Source of the DNA: Phoronis australis
Lineage: Eukaryota; Phoronida; Phoronidae
DNA: 64,000 bases
Reading direction: 5' to 3'
Assembly (NCBI GenBank): GCA_002633005.1
Contig: NMRA01000057.1
Coordinates: 431,567 to 495,566, forward strand
The first letter of the stretch is position 1. Each line of letters begins with the position of its first letter. The position numbers and the translations under genes were made by a program. Shown here one piece after another: positions 47,301 to 58,700 of the stretch. The notes beneath the pieces were generated by a model. It was not told where the DNA came from. It saw only the letters and a program-made list of their open reading frames with translations, and ran no database searches.

Positions 47301-50300
47301 AAACAACGTAAATTCGGAAGTGAGTACTTCAATTTCATTCATGAATTTCTTTCTGTAGTTTTTAGGCGTTGCTAATGCAAAACTTCAAGAGTATCATAGT
47401 TTGCACCTTAGACAACCATTTCCTACAGGCATAATGCTCTATGATCGGAATCAAGTCAATGCAGAATTCTTTTGCAATTTCGCAGCCAGAGTCAGAAAAA
47501 CAGACAGGCATCGGAAGAAAGCGAGGACCTTACAATTCTACTCCGTCTCAAAGGGATGCCAAGCGTCAGTTCAGCCTTCATCCGAAGTGCACTCATATTT
47601 TGTCCAACGACAAACCCAAAGGAAAGTGCTCTCGAGAGCGATACTTAGCGAAATAATTGGACAATAAACAGTGAGTGTTATGATGACGACGGTGAAGTAG
47701 CGATGGACGAAATTAAATGAAAAACGAAGACGCCGGTGACGACGATGATGATTGCGATGAAAAATATGGAGATGAGGAAGGTGGCGAGGATGAAGACTAT
47801 ATTAAAATGTTGAAAAAAGGTCACAGAGTTGACTCAGTCAATAAAAGAGCAGTCATCTGAAAATCTCGAATAACTCGAGAACGGCAAGACGTAATAAAAA
47901 TCGGCTGATACACAATCCGATAGGTCGTGACAAAAGACCAAATCCATATTTCGTGTTGGCAATAATGACGGGATTGCTTTGGAAACCTCTTAAGATAAGG
48001 TTTGACAAAGAGGGTATTGCGAGTTTCTGAATGATTCACTAAGGCTTCGATTAAAATTCACATCTTACCAGCAGCTTCTGTTTTTTCATCGTCACTCAGG
48101 TTCCATTTTCTTTAAAAAATGAAGTAAATTTTCTTCATTGCACAGAGGAGCAGACGACGGACACGGAGTCGTAGTGCACAGCGCCGCTGCCGGTCGCCCA
48201 GGATATCGCGGGAGATTCTATACTTAGCCATAGTTCCGTTACGAACGCGCCGTTTTCCGAATTTGACACTTGAAATTGGATTTGAGCCCCCCCCAACACT
48301 AAAACTGCACACATTTAAATCTTTTTTCATCCGTATAATTTTAATTACCGGGGTTAATTAATAAACTCACCATTTCCCTACGCTCTTACTGTTTTATTTT
48401 TTTTGCTGCAGCCAAGGGGGGGGGNCCCCCTAAATCCGCCTATGCACTGGAAGGAATCCACATCCCAAACAAACGATACCATCAACAGCAACGCCACTGA
48501 CGCCAATCATAACACCCCGGTCGACGTTCGATCAACACCGATGAGGCCAAGAACGATGAGGCTGCGGTTAGGCCTACTGACAAGTACGAAAATGACATAT
48601 AATCGCCATCATCATCATCATCATCATCATCATCGCCATCGGCATCGTGATCATTAATTTTGATTACGAAATTGATAGCAAAACAAAGACACGTAAGACG
48701 GGAACCAGTTGACCAGAAATCGAGGAACGACCATACACTAAAATAACCGGCGTCAACATTTTTTCGAATAAGTTACGCAGAATGATCCGGTTGCAAAACA
48801 TTCATTAGAACAAATGGAGTCATGCAAGCTCAATCACCAGTGCATGCGTATTACCTTGTTGCACTTGTACAGAAACACCATCTGAATTCCAGTGAAAATG
48901 AGTTGAAGAAGATTCTCGAGGCGGAACAATACGCTGTCGCAACTAGTTGATAAATTGTGATATGCTTCAGAGATATGCGCTGCGAAACGCATTCCGTGGA
49001 AAACCATGGCCCCCAGACCGAACACTGCAAATATCAAAGATTGAGTATTTTAAATAAGCTCCTTGCATTTGACTGCGAAGTACATGCACATGTATTTATC
49101 TGATTTGTGTGGCCATCCTAATTGACGTACTATTTTTTTATTGTTGACACCGATTTTGAGCTAATCCCCATGCCTCCGGGGGTTACTCCAGCATTAAAGT
49201 GACGGGATGTGCCGCGCAAAAATCCCTTCCGTGGAAATTTGCCTGTTGAAAAGATATCCCCCCGTAGAGAAATTCGAAAAAGCCGCCCTTCCGTAGAGAA
49301 ACCCCATAAAAAGTCACCTTTCCGTAGAAAATTTGCATCAGAATTCACCTTTTACGATCCTGCCGGTGACCCTGTTAAACGATGCACGGTTCACGCCAAG
49401 AATCCCGGACGAGAAGCGATTGCATCCCGGTGATCGCATTGTGAAAGTCACAAATATACCCGGCGGTGCGTGTAAGTGATAAATCTCTGAAGCGAGACTA
49501 AATAATACCTTTTCGCAGAGATTTGTGATGAAAATGCTCAGTATCTTTTGTAGTAATTTTTAACAAAAATATTGGCCCCCTCTGTAGAGACTTCAAACGA
49601 AAACGGTACCCTTCCTCAGAAATTTCAAATGAAGAAGGTACCCTTTCGTAGGAGAATCTGGTCTGAAAAGTTACTGTTCCAGGTAAAACGTCCCTTATAC
49701 CCCACAAACATGTATGACAGTATGGAACGCGAACGTGCTCTTTTGAGAACGTGTGTAATGCACTCGTCATACTCGTGCGTTACGTTACCCTCGCGCCTGC
49801 CCGCGTATCACTAGTTACCCTCCGATGCGGATGCCCAGGGCTGTCGCCCCGTCCCCCTGTGCTCGCTACTGCTTTGAGAGCTCATAATGTTTACATTCCG
49901 GTCTGCAACAACTTCAGGGCAATTAAACTCAGAGAAAATACGATAACGGTATACTTTGTAAGAAGCTGGTGTAATGAATGACGCATCCGAAGTCTAGCAC
50001 AGTCCGAAATATATGTAAACAAACATTTCAGGCAATGATTCAGGGCGCGAACATTACTTCCGGTGCTACGCATGCGTAATAAATTAAGACAAGAGGATAA
50101 CCAAAACATCGCAACTTAACCAAAAATGACACTTAAAACTGTAACAGTTGCTTTTGCCTGTTCAATCTGAATAAATTGAGCACTCGAATATCTGTGCAGA
50201 TCAAGTTTTCTCGGACATTTTAGAAGCATGATAAGTGCTGGCCGTATTTGAGCGACACATAAGCTGGTAGCCTCCGTAGCAAAAAGTTGCTTATCCGGTA

Positions 50301-53300
50301 CTCCCTCGACACTATAGTTGACATCATTGTTCTTTTCAATCTTGGTTCATCTCTCACATATCTCGTAATGTTTATCCTTTATCATTTTATTCGAATCTGG
50401 GAGCACCTGCCACCCTTGCCCTGCCAGGTCTAATAGGCTTTTGAATGCCAGTCCAAGGCTTTGACCCTGGCGCCTGCAAAAACGGGGGCTTGTGCCTGAA
50501 TGAGTAATTGATCTGGCTAATTCATCAGATTGGAAGTACCCTCCAATAGCGAGTTATTTCTTGAACTTGAAGTGTACAGTACTTATCGTCCTTTAACAAA
50601 ACGATGTTTCCGGAATAGTGTTAAACTTAACTTGCATTAAATTCAATAATGGCTAAAACGTACGTTACCTCTGCCGCCTATGCGGATGTAGATACCAGCG
50701 CCCTCTATTCCAGCTGCATGTATACTTGAACTACTTCCGTGTAGTGCTTCGGATGGGATTTCCTACGATGAAGGGTTTCGTTAATGTGGCGGGCTGCATT
50801 TTCAGTTGCCATTATCCTGAGGCTGCCGGCTATGGATGTTTGTTTCCTTTGGAACATTTAGTGAAAAAGAGCTCAAACTAAGCTATCCACAAAAGTTAAC
50901 GTACCTTCTGTTTTCTTCTTAACTTAAAAAAAAATAATTTAACTCTCATTGAACTCAAACGGAGTACAGAGGTCCGTTATAAATAGCAGCCGACAAGATA
51001 CCTTTGTTGATGCCAGTGGAGGGAACACATACGTCAAATTTGAGTGCAAGGAAATGTGCACTATCTGTTGGTCAATCTTTTTGGCCTATTCTGCAATCCA
51101 CTTTTCTTTCAAGCAAGATTGCACACACCGGGAAACAATTATTGGAAGTGGTTTCAATTCCTTAGTAGTTTCGAAATTAAAATCTTTCTTACATGTACCA
51201 GAGTTTAAGGCGCACAAGCGGATCCAGAGTCAGAGTGAGGCACAGGAAATTGTACGAAAGTTCAAAACGAGGTTATGGCAAGTTGATGGGGAAGGAAAGA
51301 GCCAGAACGGTTGGTGATGACAATTACCACACTTGATGTTAGCGTTTATGGGAGGTCTGATTTTTACAAAAACACACAATTGTTGCCCCCCGGGGCCGAC
51401 AATATGTGCCGGGTGAGACAATACTTTGACCGCAGACACATATTGTCATCCGGTGACAATACGTGTCGAAGTTGACAGCTTATATTTTCATAAATTGTCG
51501 CCTCAGCGCCAGTACTTATCGATTGCGACAATATATGCCACACCACAACGTTATATCTTAAAGTGTTGTGCTAGTTACTTACATCTGGGTTTTTGCCATG
51601 TCGATTCCCGAATATGGTGAAAAGTAGGTATACCATAAAGATAATTGACAACGTGTAAAGGTAAATAGCAAATACCTGTGAGAAGAAAATAGAATGAAAC
51701 AATCATTAAAACCAACTCAGCCTTTGCAAAAGTATAGTGGATATTGGTTTTATTCGCATTACATGTACATTAATGCCTGTAAACAGCAAAATCATTAATC
51801 AAGTACTTTACTTCTTTCTCACATACAAACCTGAATTTTGGTTAAAAAGATCTGAGAGTACCTGTGGATAATGTTGCGGGCCCACTTCATTCACAGTCAG
51901 AGCTTCCGTTAGCGGGAACACGAGACCCCAGACGGATGTGATCATGGCGTATGCTCCGCACACCAAGTTCACAAGACTACTCCTGAAACCACGCCCACTT
52001 GTTTGTTACAGTCAGAAGTTAAGCATTCATGTGGTCAAGTCGAAATGACGTCAAAAATGTTTTTGTCCATCCAAATAGCACGTGAATCTGCGTGTCAGCA
52101 GAACATGACAATTTTTTCTATGCCAATTGCGTAATTTAAACCAGTCAGGGTTTTTAATTCGGAAACAGTCCTGTAAATACCTGTAGCTCTTTTCATATTG
52201 ATGTAAGTTTTGTTTTCCCTCTGAATTTCAGTGGATTTGGTAGACAAAAGTTTCTCTAGTAAGCATTGGGGTTTCCAACAACATATCAAATGACAACTCT
52301 AGCTTTCTCACGTTTCTTAACATCCGCTTTGCAATGAAGAAATGACTTCATTTTTTCTGAGTGACGATGAAGAAACAGAAGCTGCTGGTAAGATGTGAAT
52401 TTTAATCGAAGCCTTAGTGAATCACTCAGAATCTCATAATTCTCTCTTTGTCAAACATTAAAATTCAAACGATTTCCAAAGCAATCGCGTGGTCAATGCC
52501 AACACGAAAAACGGAGTTGGTCTTTTGGGCAACTGAAGACTATTTTAAACACAACTTTTGCTACGAACTGGTTGCACAAAACAATAAGGTAAATATAGCT
52601 CATTGGCACAAAATATAAAGCGTGTAATGAGCATTACGGAAATGTGCAGGTTTGTGCGCAAACGCTGTGGACCATAAACATGTATGTCTCTTAATACAAT
52701 AGTGTAAACGGAAGAGTTCTGGTGCAGTGGTAGAGCACGCGCGCTCTGTCAGACAGGTCGTGAGTTGAAGTCCATGAGTTCAAGATCCTGGCATTTACAG
52801 ATTCTTCAGTTTTGCACGTTCCAAGTCATTTTTTATAATACTTCAGAAATCAAGGAAAATACTTGTTTTTAGAGGCAAAAACAAATATTTTTCTCCTAAG
52901 TAGGAGGGGGCAAACCCCCTCTCGACCTCCCCCCATTCGGCGCTGTGCGCCTCCACAATGGTGCCTTGCGCAATTGTTTACTAAACAAAATGTTGCCCTC
53001 CTTATGATATCCTAGATCCGCCACTGAAATGAAACAGGCCAACAGGTAACGCACTATTTCATGGCGCCGAAAGCCGACGCAAAAGATTACACAACAGTTT
53101 TAGCAGTAGCTTAACGGTAGAATGCCATTTTTCCAACACCGATAAATAATTTAGTTTGTTCATTGAAGAGTGTAGTTTTAAATGACGCCAATTTTGTGTC
53201 AGATTTTATTTTTCCAGATTTTTTCCTGTATAATTAGTTATACAGCTTTGCTCCAAGCCGGCTACATTGTCGTGTGCCTCCTTTTGGGGCACCCGCTTAC

Positions 53301-53682
53301 TGTCTGCCCTGTCTGTAAATGAACTGATACCGATCTGTGAAGTGAAGTCTACTACGTAAAATTGTTATAGTTGTTTTATTCTTTGTTCTTCATTGTTATA
53401 GAGTCACATAAAACTCTGGAGAGAGTGTGGTCAATTGAACCAAGAAGAAGAAGATTACAGCATTACACCAAGGCTATCAGTTATCGTACATTCACGCAAA
53501 ATCTCCACGTTTGTAAAAATGTTCACCCTTTACCTTTGTTGGTTAGCTTTCTGCGCCTCGCCAGTTCGAACTAAAGTTGTAGACCGCCGGCGGTAGTCTT
53601 CCACAACCATGAGGTTATCGTCGATCGTGCTTGATCTTTTACGCTGACGTGGTCTGGTGTGCCTTTGCCGTGTTGAGCGCAT
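34786..53682 (-). CDS. Otop: Otopetrin-family proton channel (8 exons, complete)
   Basis: Otopetrins are 12-helix plasma-membrane proton channels. Eight exons join with matching phases into 566 residues, a normal family length, from ATG 53682 to a stop at 34786. A short basic cytosolic N-terminus leads into TM1-2 (exons 2-3), TM3-4 (exons 4-5), TM5 (exon 6), TM6-7 (exon 7) and TM8-12 in one long last exon. Recognisable blocks are GKNPD, YIRIG/VFGLGAMVF, YKCNK, FFLTHVMVTN, EYSIISA, CNLSLWIVETF and a C-terminal FYRFHSTACL. An ATTAAA on the minus strand at 34462-34467 is a possible polyadenylation signal. The exon 6 donor is the least certain point. Fine substrate gating cannot be predicted. The downstream frame at 55.7-59.0 kb is a separate gene with its own stop. 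Confidence 0.92.
35590..35731. mobile_element. MITE fragment of the TCTGGGAGAATTTTAGG family
   Basis: Shares TCTGGGAGAATTTTAGG and C-rich right-end sequence (CCCCCCCAAAATCCGCTACTG) with 23158-23320. The left border is unclear. It lies in the last otopetrin intron. Confidence 0.45.
35985..36510. repeat. Degenerate tandem repeat, about 145-160 bp period
   Basis: ATTCGAGGTACC recurs near 36035, 36179, 36340 and 36478, with GACAGACAAA.TGC and AAATGAGCTAG-type words at matching offsets. Alternate units are more alike, suggesting a 300-bp higher-order unit. Within the last otopetrin intron. Confidence 0.8.
37507..37914 (+). pseudogene. Decayed non-LTR reverse transcriptase fragment
   Basis: An open stretch on the plus strand encodes CINGKEIRDAHFFKYMSTVE and later SDVQTLLFRNARVKF. 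This resembles the region after the catalytic domain of LINE reverse transcriptases (ING..I.....F.YLGS......DI..RI..AR..F). The usual YLGS is replaced by YMST, and no YxDD or upstream RT domain is seen. It is a remnant inside an otopetrin intron. Confidence 0.5.
38040..38760. repeat. Degenerate repeat units around AATTTCAT..AGCTTTGCAAGG
   Basis: TTTCATGAAGATATATTAAA..TTTGCAAGG (38056), TTTCATAATGATCCTTCAAG (38439) and ATTCATGAAGTCTTTGCAAGG (38737) begin related units that share GTAGTC..GTCAGCCGT-like words. The last overlaps sequence just 3' of otopetrin exon 7. Confidence 0.5.
38911..39182 (-). CDS. Otop: Otopetrin exon 7: TM6-TM7
   Basis: 272 nt; acceptor CGTTTCAG, donor GTATTA, phase 1 in and 0 out. 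Encodes AHSFCHDGLFKLAHEAARFL, then IPCIIEYSIISAVVVYCIF (TM6, with the EYS.I.A signature), an acidic/His-rich loop, and CGLVAGIVPVIFTVCSISV (TM7) ending FMYK. Confidence 0.93.
39632..39852 (+). mobile_element. tRNA-derived SINE (plus copy)
   Basis: Same family as 3078-3316, in the opposite orientation. B box GGTTCAAGTCCCACTGGG; body CTCTTGAGTCAGGCCTCCAG and CGGTTTTAACTTTGTATTAA; tail AGTTCCAGGTGATCAGTGA. It lies in the long otopetrin intron between exons 5 and 6. Confidence 0.75.
40098..41515. mobile_element. 1.4-kb inverted-repeat element rich in ACTCGAGTA words
   Basis: The left end CTGGGCCCGGTCTCCAATCT then ACGTACTCAGACTCG is matched by the right end in reverse complement, CTGGGCCCTGTCTCCAATCT then CCGTACTCAGACTCA. 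Near both ends the palindromic words CTCGAGTA and TTCGAGTACG recur many times. No transposase-length frame. Confidence 0.75.
41611..41870 (+). repeat. Dispersed repeat, copy 1
   Basis: Closely resembles 54286-54600 in the same orientation: CCGCCACCTATACTGAAAAG, CCGATCACATCGCCACCACT, CTTGTTTGGGCT and AAGGGGTTTCCCAGATTTCA. Non-coding. Confidence 0.8.
42000..45542. other. Otopetrin intron 6 sequence
   Basis: No exon recognised. Holds a CTGT tetranucleotide run near 42928-42950, ending at the poly-G and N gap at 45531-45560. AAAGAGGCGTGGAACGCGA at about 44994 also occurs at about 8467, a short dispersed word. Confidence 0.5.
45543..45560. other. Assembly gap (18 N) after poly-G run
   Basis: Eighteen N follow a G run of about a dozen bases. 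Frames that cross it are unreliable. Single N are also present at 10746, 14452 and 48425. Confidence 0.95.
45816..46020 (-). CDS. Otop: Otopetrin exon 6: TM5 and following loop
   Basis: Acceptor CGCCCACAG is clear. Encodes IVIRKQQQAARFFLTHVMVT then NVRTWFNSLVHETVED and a charged loop ending GGGHDESH plus one base at donor GTAATT. RF.L.H.M.TN...W is the family TM5 block. The donor was chosen because it alone gives the phase needed by exon 7 with a fair consensus. The frame stays open to the gap at 45543, so the 3' border is provisional. Confidence 0.75.
46174..46751. mobile_element. Inverted-repeat element ending GGCCCGTTTCATGAAAC
   Basis: Left end GGCCCGTTTCATGAAAACTG; right end in reverse complement GGGCCCGTTTTATGAAACTT. 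The interior is rich in CTTAAG- and CTAAGACTTAA-like words. In the otopetrin intron between exons 5 and 6. Confidence 0.65.
47047..47120. repeat. TGCG / TG microsatellite
   Basis: Seventy bases of (TGCG)n followed by (TG)n. Confidence 0.95.
48600..48650. repeat. CAT trinucleotide microsatellite
   Basis: (CAT)n giving a His-tract in one frame only by chance. Preceded by a G-run with one N at 48425 and a CCCCCTAAATCCGCC word typical of MITE ends. Confidence 0.85.
48855..49024 (-). CDS. Otop: Otopetrin exon 5: TM3-TM4
   Basis: 170 nt; acceptor ATTTGCAG, donor GTAATA. Encodes VFGLGAMVFHGMRFAAHISE and FTGIQMVFLYKCNK. FG.G.M...G..F and the final Q..F..K.NK are strong otopetrin signatures. Phase 1 in, phase 0 out. 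Confidence 0.93.
49226..49680. repeat. Minisatellite, CCGTAGAGAAAT units
   Basis: Units of about 31-38 bp beginning CCGTAGAGAAA or CGTAGAAAAT recur at 49261-49350 and, more diverged (CTGTAGAGACTTC, CCTCAGAAATTTC, TCGTAGGAGAATC), at 49575-49670. Lies between otopetrin exons 4 and 5. Confidence 0.7.
50669..50762 (-). CDS. Otop: Otopetrin exon 4: TM2-TM3 loop
   Basis: 94 nt; acceptor CATCGTAG, donor GTAACG. Encodes EIPSEALHGSSSSIHAAGIE then GAGIYIRIGGR plus one base. It supplies the missing base for exon 5 and the G..YIRIG block that normally precedes FG.G.M. in the family, so it was found by phase and motif together. Confidence 0.85.
51583..51675 (-). CDS. Otop: Otopetrin exon 3: TM2
   Basis: 93 nt, phase 0 both sides; acceptor CTCACAG, donor GTAAGT. 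Encodes VFAIYLYTLSIIFMVYLLFT then IFGNRHGKNPD, a clear membrane helix with the basic G.R.GKNPD loop typical of otopetrins. Confidence 0.9.
51862..51982 (-). CDS. Otop: Otopetrin exon 2: TM1
   Basis: 121 nt; acceptor GTTTCAG, donor GTACTC. One base completes Arg, then SSLVNLVCGAYAMITSVWGL and VFPLTEALTV form TM1. It ends PQHYPQ in phase 0. Confidence 0.88.
52715..52792 (+). mobile_element. tRNA-like SINE head or tRNA pseudogene
   Basis: A-box-like TGGTGCAGTGGTAGAGCA and B-box-like AGTTCAAGATCC about 60 bp apart. The anticodon arm does not fold cleanly, so a functional tRNA is not claimed. Unrelated in body to the SINE at 39632. Confidence 0.5.
52880..53026. mobile_element. MITE fragment ending GATCCGCCACTG
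   Basis: G-rich left part (GTAGGAGGGGGCAAACCCCC) and right end CCTAGATCCGCCACTG match the general CAGTGGCGGAT-type ends. The left boundary was not defined. Confidence 0.4.
53534..53682 (-). CDS. Otop: Otopetrin exon 1: cytosolic N-terminus
   Basis: Starts MRSTRQRHTRPRQRKRSS with a G at -3. It runs through DDNLMVVEDYRRRS and ends KANQQ plus AG before donor GTAAAG, phase 2. The frame extends 21 codons upstream but only from TTG, so this ATG is chosen. A basic, disordered N-terminus is usual for the family. The phase-2 end joins exon 2 exactly. Confidence 0.75.
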
Positions 53683-53910
53683 TTCATTCGATAAATTCAA
53701 ATCAAGTATTATTCGACTAAAATTTGATATTGAGAAAACGAACAAGTTAAAGCGTGTTCACGCGATGAGTAGAATCTGATTCGCGCAACGTTAATTTTAG
53801 CATAATAATTTGCGCAAGACCTTAGTGTTTTAACGAGACCACTACGTCAGGAAGGATTAGGGTTGCGAATATAATTGACCTAGGATTGTAATTAACAGTC
53901 TCAGCATAGA

Positions 53911-54275
53911 TTATAGACAACAGATTCGTAACTCCGACATTTTCCTGCGAAATATCCTAGAGGAGGAGCCACCCTTCTAAATTATCAATTTCAGTTTCCC
54001 GTTAGTGTATTGCGACGGGAAATTCTGGCATCTACTTTATTGTTTAGTACAACGAAAAAAAATTGACATTGAAACTCTGTTCAAAGTCTTTCAAAAGTAG
54101 AACTGTTGGTATCGCGAATACTTTTGGCAATGGTACTGGTCATGTAATTGCAAAATTCAAACTTCAGTGCTGTGGAAAATTACTAGTCTTTTACATTTCG
54201 CCTGTGTGGCCGTACACCCGACCACACAACAGCCGACTACGATTAGCAGACGACGCACTTGCTGGAAGTAAAACA
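53911..54275 (+). repeat. Dispersed repeat, fuller copy
   Basis: Shares both flanks with 19190-19420 in opposite orientation but keeps the middle section. It lies upstream of the otopetrin first exon. No coding similarity was seen. Confidence 0.65.
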
Positions 54276-54285
54276 TACTAATTTT

Positions 54286-54600
54286 TACCCTCTGACACAG
54301 CGCCACCTATACTGAAAAGTAACCCTGTGGAAGCATGATGACCGACACACGGAGTTCCGTGTATGGACATCAATGCCCATGCTTGGTCGGAAGTTTACCG
54401 ATCACATCGCCACCACTTGCCTTCTATACACTGTACTTGTTTGGGCTCAAGCCACTGGATCGGTCTTTCCTTGATTTTGTTTACTTCAGTCACTGTCCGT
54501 TTTAATAAATTACAACTAATTAAGTCCGAGATGGTCGCCAAATTGCGAAACAGTAAGCTGAAAGGGGTTTCCCAGATTTCAACCAATGGGAACGACTGAG
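54286..54600 (+). repeat. Dispersed repeat, copy 2
   Basis: Same family as 41611-41870, with about 50 bp extra in the middle (CGGTCTTTCCTTGATTTTG and following). Confidence 0.8.
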
Positions 54601-55706
54601 TGTTATGGCGTCGGTTTCATTACTTTAACCAAAAGTCGATATCGAAATCGTTTGCTCCTGCATCGAGTTCGATTATAATTCGATTAATCGTTTCACCCTT
54701 ATCAAAAGGCATTAGTTAATTTGAACAAGTCGATCGTTGCATGCGCCCCAGAATATGTTTAGCTTAAAAGTTCCATGGCCTACCGACTGGAGTATGAATT
54801 GAGTCAATTTCAAACCAAACAAGAAATATTCAAGCTCTGATGGCATAAAGTCATGATCCACCACCAGTTTCCGAACACTTTCTTGTAATTTTCAGAAAAT
54901 CTTTTATTGTTGAGTACCTGTCTTTGACTAAAGCGCAATGCTAAGCGGGTCTGGTGGTGATGGTACATTTGACATTGATTGCACTGGGTCAAAGAGCAAT
55001 GATGAAAAAGTGACGCCTTGACAATTAACCCACAACGAATTTGATGAATATCAAACCCTGGTACCGATTTCACACAGTCAGAATGAAATAGGTTTGGTGT
55101 CGTTTTTAACTCCATATTCTGAAGATTTTGGCGGAAATTAGTGACTTATCATAAGTATATAGTATATTTCCAGTTGTTCATTGGAAACTTCTTTACCTGT
55201 CGAGGAATTCAAACATTTATTGTATGAATAATTGCAGAATCGTGATGGTGAATCCTTGCACGCATCGGAGCCTCAGGCTTTCCCGAGGCAATACCACAAA
55301 GGACAAATAACTCTCTGGAGACGGTCTGAGAGAGCGGCGAAATATCAGGCTGAGTTGACGACATTTTTTAGGAGCCCCTTTCTGAGTTTGACCGTTCTGC
55401 CGTCTCAATTTATGTCAACGTTAAATGGTATGACGCACAAAATTTGGTTGAGAGAACCAGTCATACGTCAAACTACAGTGACCTCCACACGACGTGTCTT
55501 TACGAACAGGAGTCAACACCATGCTGCCGAAACATGACTTCAAACAACGTAAAACCAAATGGTCGCAAAATACTTGTATTTATGCTTATAACACACAGAA
55601 CTACACTTCAAAATGTAAAAGTTCTGCAAATACTCCACGGCACATAAATTAGAACAATTATTCCCCCAACCGGTGCTTAAATTGTAGTAGAGTCCCAAGT
55701 GAACTC
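54601..55706. other. Region 3' of the 1107-codon gene
   Basis: Probably 3' UTR plus intergenic sequence. No exon or repeat with defined ends was seen; possible polyadenylation hexamer at 55216-55221. Confidence 0.4.
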
Positions 55707-58700
55707 TCAGTCCTCTGGTGAGGGGGCGCAACACAAAAGGCGTTGCCACCAGGATAGTCTTTTCTCGTTGTTTTTTCGTGACGGAGACTTATTCTTGCGA
55801 TTTTTCTTTTGTTTCAGATACCCGTGATCGTCATCAGTATATTCTTTTCTCACGCTCACGCTTTCCTTATTTACAGAAGTGAGGTGGCCCATGCTGTAAC
55901 CTCTGTCACCAATAATGTCATCGACACCTCCCTCGTTGCCATAAGAGGCATCGACAATGTCTCCATTGATAACGTCAGTTACAAGTCCGTAGTTGTCGTC
56001 TGTGCCACGACATTCCCGCACTTTATTCGTAACAGAACTTTCAGATTCAGTTTCAATATTTGTATCGTGCCCTGTGTCACCATTTCCAAAAACAGCATCA
56101 TGTCTTGGGACACCACTTCCAGCCGCAGTATCCTGCAGAGGATCACCATTTCCATACGCAGTATCATGTTCAGGGACATTTCCATACGGAGTATTTTCCT
56201 TGGGATCACCTTGTTCATGTGGAATGCCTTTGTCATGATCACCCTTGCCATACGGAGTATCTTGCTGGGTCTCACCGTTTTTATATGAAATGTCGTTGTC
56301 GGGATCACCATTTCTATACTGTGTATCACCGTGAAGACCGCTTTTTAAATACGGAGTATCATGCCATGGACCAATATTTCCTTTCGAAGTGTTAAGCTCA
56401 GGGTAACCATTATCACATGGTGCCTCATGTATAGAATCACGCTTGTCCTGTGAAGTGTCGTACCCATGATCACCTCTTTCGTATATAATACCAGGTCTGG
56501 GATCACCCTCATTACATGGATCGTCACGCTTGTCTTCATCATTTTCATCATGAACATTGTTTTTGTCACTTACATTGAGAACAGCTTGTTCGTCTCCTTC
56601 GTTGCCACCTGCGCTATTTATCACCTGTCTAACAGTGCTATTTTTAATGTCACGTGCGTACATGTCCATTCCATCGGTAACATCAGCAAGGCGTCCGTTT
56701 GTGCCCTCGGTGGCATCATGTACATGTATGCATCTTTCTCCGTTAACAGTCGCGTCAGCAATGTGCTCCAGTCCTTGAACTGCAAGTATACCGTCTATTT
56801 CCTCTTTATATTTCGCCTGCAGTTGCATGGCGCCAACCTCGTTGGCAATTTCACCGTTTGCCTTGAAGTTGTTCTTCTGATTCAATGCGTTTTTGCTATC
56901 CACTGTAGCAGTAGGAAGAATACATGGTTTGAGATTTGTTTCTGAATTGATGATTGCGGCTGCTGTAGTTTCCTGATGATCCTGTGGTATTTCTGACATG
57001 TCGTCGAGAATGTCTTCAATATATTCATAAGGAACAGTTATGGTCTGTCCGTTTTCATCTACTTTAGTCAAAGTGATGCTTGAATCTTCGTCATCCTCAC
57101 TCAAGTCATCATCTTCAAACTCTCCCAGCATGACGGAAATTATTGCTGTTGTAATGTCCAAGAGGTTCTCTGTGAAATCTACTGTATGTCGCTTGATAAT
57201 ATTCACAAACGGTGATATATACGCCATTAGAAACATCATCAAGTCTGCTAATACCCTAATGGGTACTTTTACTGCCATATTCAAATATGAATTCTGACAT
57301 CCTACACCATCTTCTCCATACAGGGTGTCATGCCCTGTATCATCGTCTCCATACGGAATATCAATTACTGTATCACCATTTCCACGCGCAGTATCCTTTA
57401 CTGGATCACCATTATCATACACAGTGTCATGCTCAGGGACAACATTTCCATACCGAGTATCTTGCTGGGTCTGACTGTTTTTATATGAAATGTCGTTGTC
57501 GGGATCACCATTGCTATACTGAATATCATTGTAACTATCGCCCTTTCGATACTGAGTATCATGCCATGGACCACTACATGTATTTCCTTTCGAAGTATTA
57601 TGGTCAGGGTCACCGTTATCGCATGGTGCCTCATGTATAGAAGCACGGTTGTCGTGTGAAGCGTCAGACCCATGATCACTTCTTTCATATATAATACCAG
57701 GTCTGGGATCACCCTCATTACATGGAACATCACGCTCGTCTTCATGATTTTCATCATGAACATTGTGTTTGTCATTTACATTGAGAACAGCTTGTTCGTC
57801 TCCTTCGTTGCCACCTGCGCTATTTATCACCCGTCCTACAGTGCTATTTCTAATGTCGGCTACGTACATGTATCTGTCCATTCCATCGGTAACATCAGCA
57901 AGGAGTCCGTTCGTGCCCCCGGTGGCATCAAGTATGCGTCTTTCTCCGTTATCAGTCGCGACAGCAATGTGTTGACCGTATTCATAAACAGTGTTATGCT
58001 CAGGGACAACATTGCCATACGGAGTATCTTGCTGTGTCTCACCTTTTTTACATGAAATGTCGTTATCGGGAACACCATTTCTATGCTGACTATCATTGTA
58101 ACCATCGCCCTTTCGATGCGGAGTATCATGCCATGGACCACTGTTTCCTTTCGAAGTATTATGGTCAGGGTCACCATTATCACATGGTGCCTCATGTATA
58201 GAAACACGCTTGTCCTGTGAAGCGTCAGACCCATGATCACTTCTTTCATATATAATACCAGGTCTGGGATCACCCTCATTACATGGATCGTCACCCTTGT
58301 CTTCATCATTTTCATCATGAACATTGTTTCTGTCATTTACATTTAGAATAGCTTGTTCGTTTCCTTCGTCACCACTTGTGCCATTGATCACCCGTCGAAC
58401 ATTGCTATTTTTAATGTCATTTACATACCTGTCCATTCCATCGGTAACATCAGTAAGGTGTCCGTTCTTGCTCTCTGTGGTATGAAGCATGCATGTTTCT
58501 CCGTTAGCAGTCGCGTCAGAAATGCATTCCAGTCCTTGAACTGCAAGAATACCTTCTGTCCTCTCTTTACATTTTGCCTGCAGTTGCATGGTGCCAACCT
58601 CGTTGGCAATTTCACTATTTTCATTGAAGTTCTTCTTCTGATGCAATGCGCTTTGGCTACCTACTGCAGCAGTAGGAAGAATAAAACATGTGTTGGAATT

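Noticed and set aside
55979-58055. Many overlapping frames rich in Met, Ile or His on both strands
   Set aside because: Shadows of the repetitive 1107-codon gene in other frames; their regularity reflects the same DNA repeats.
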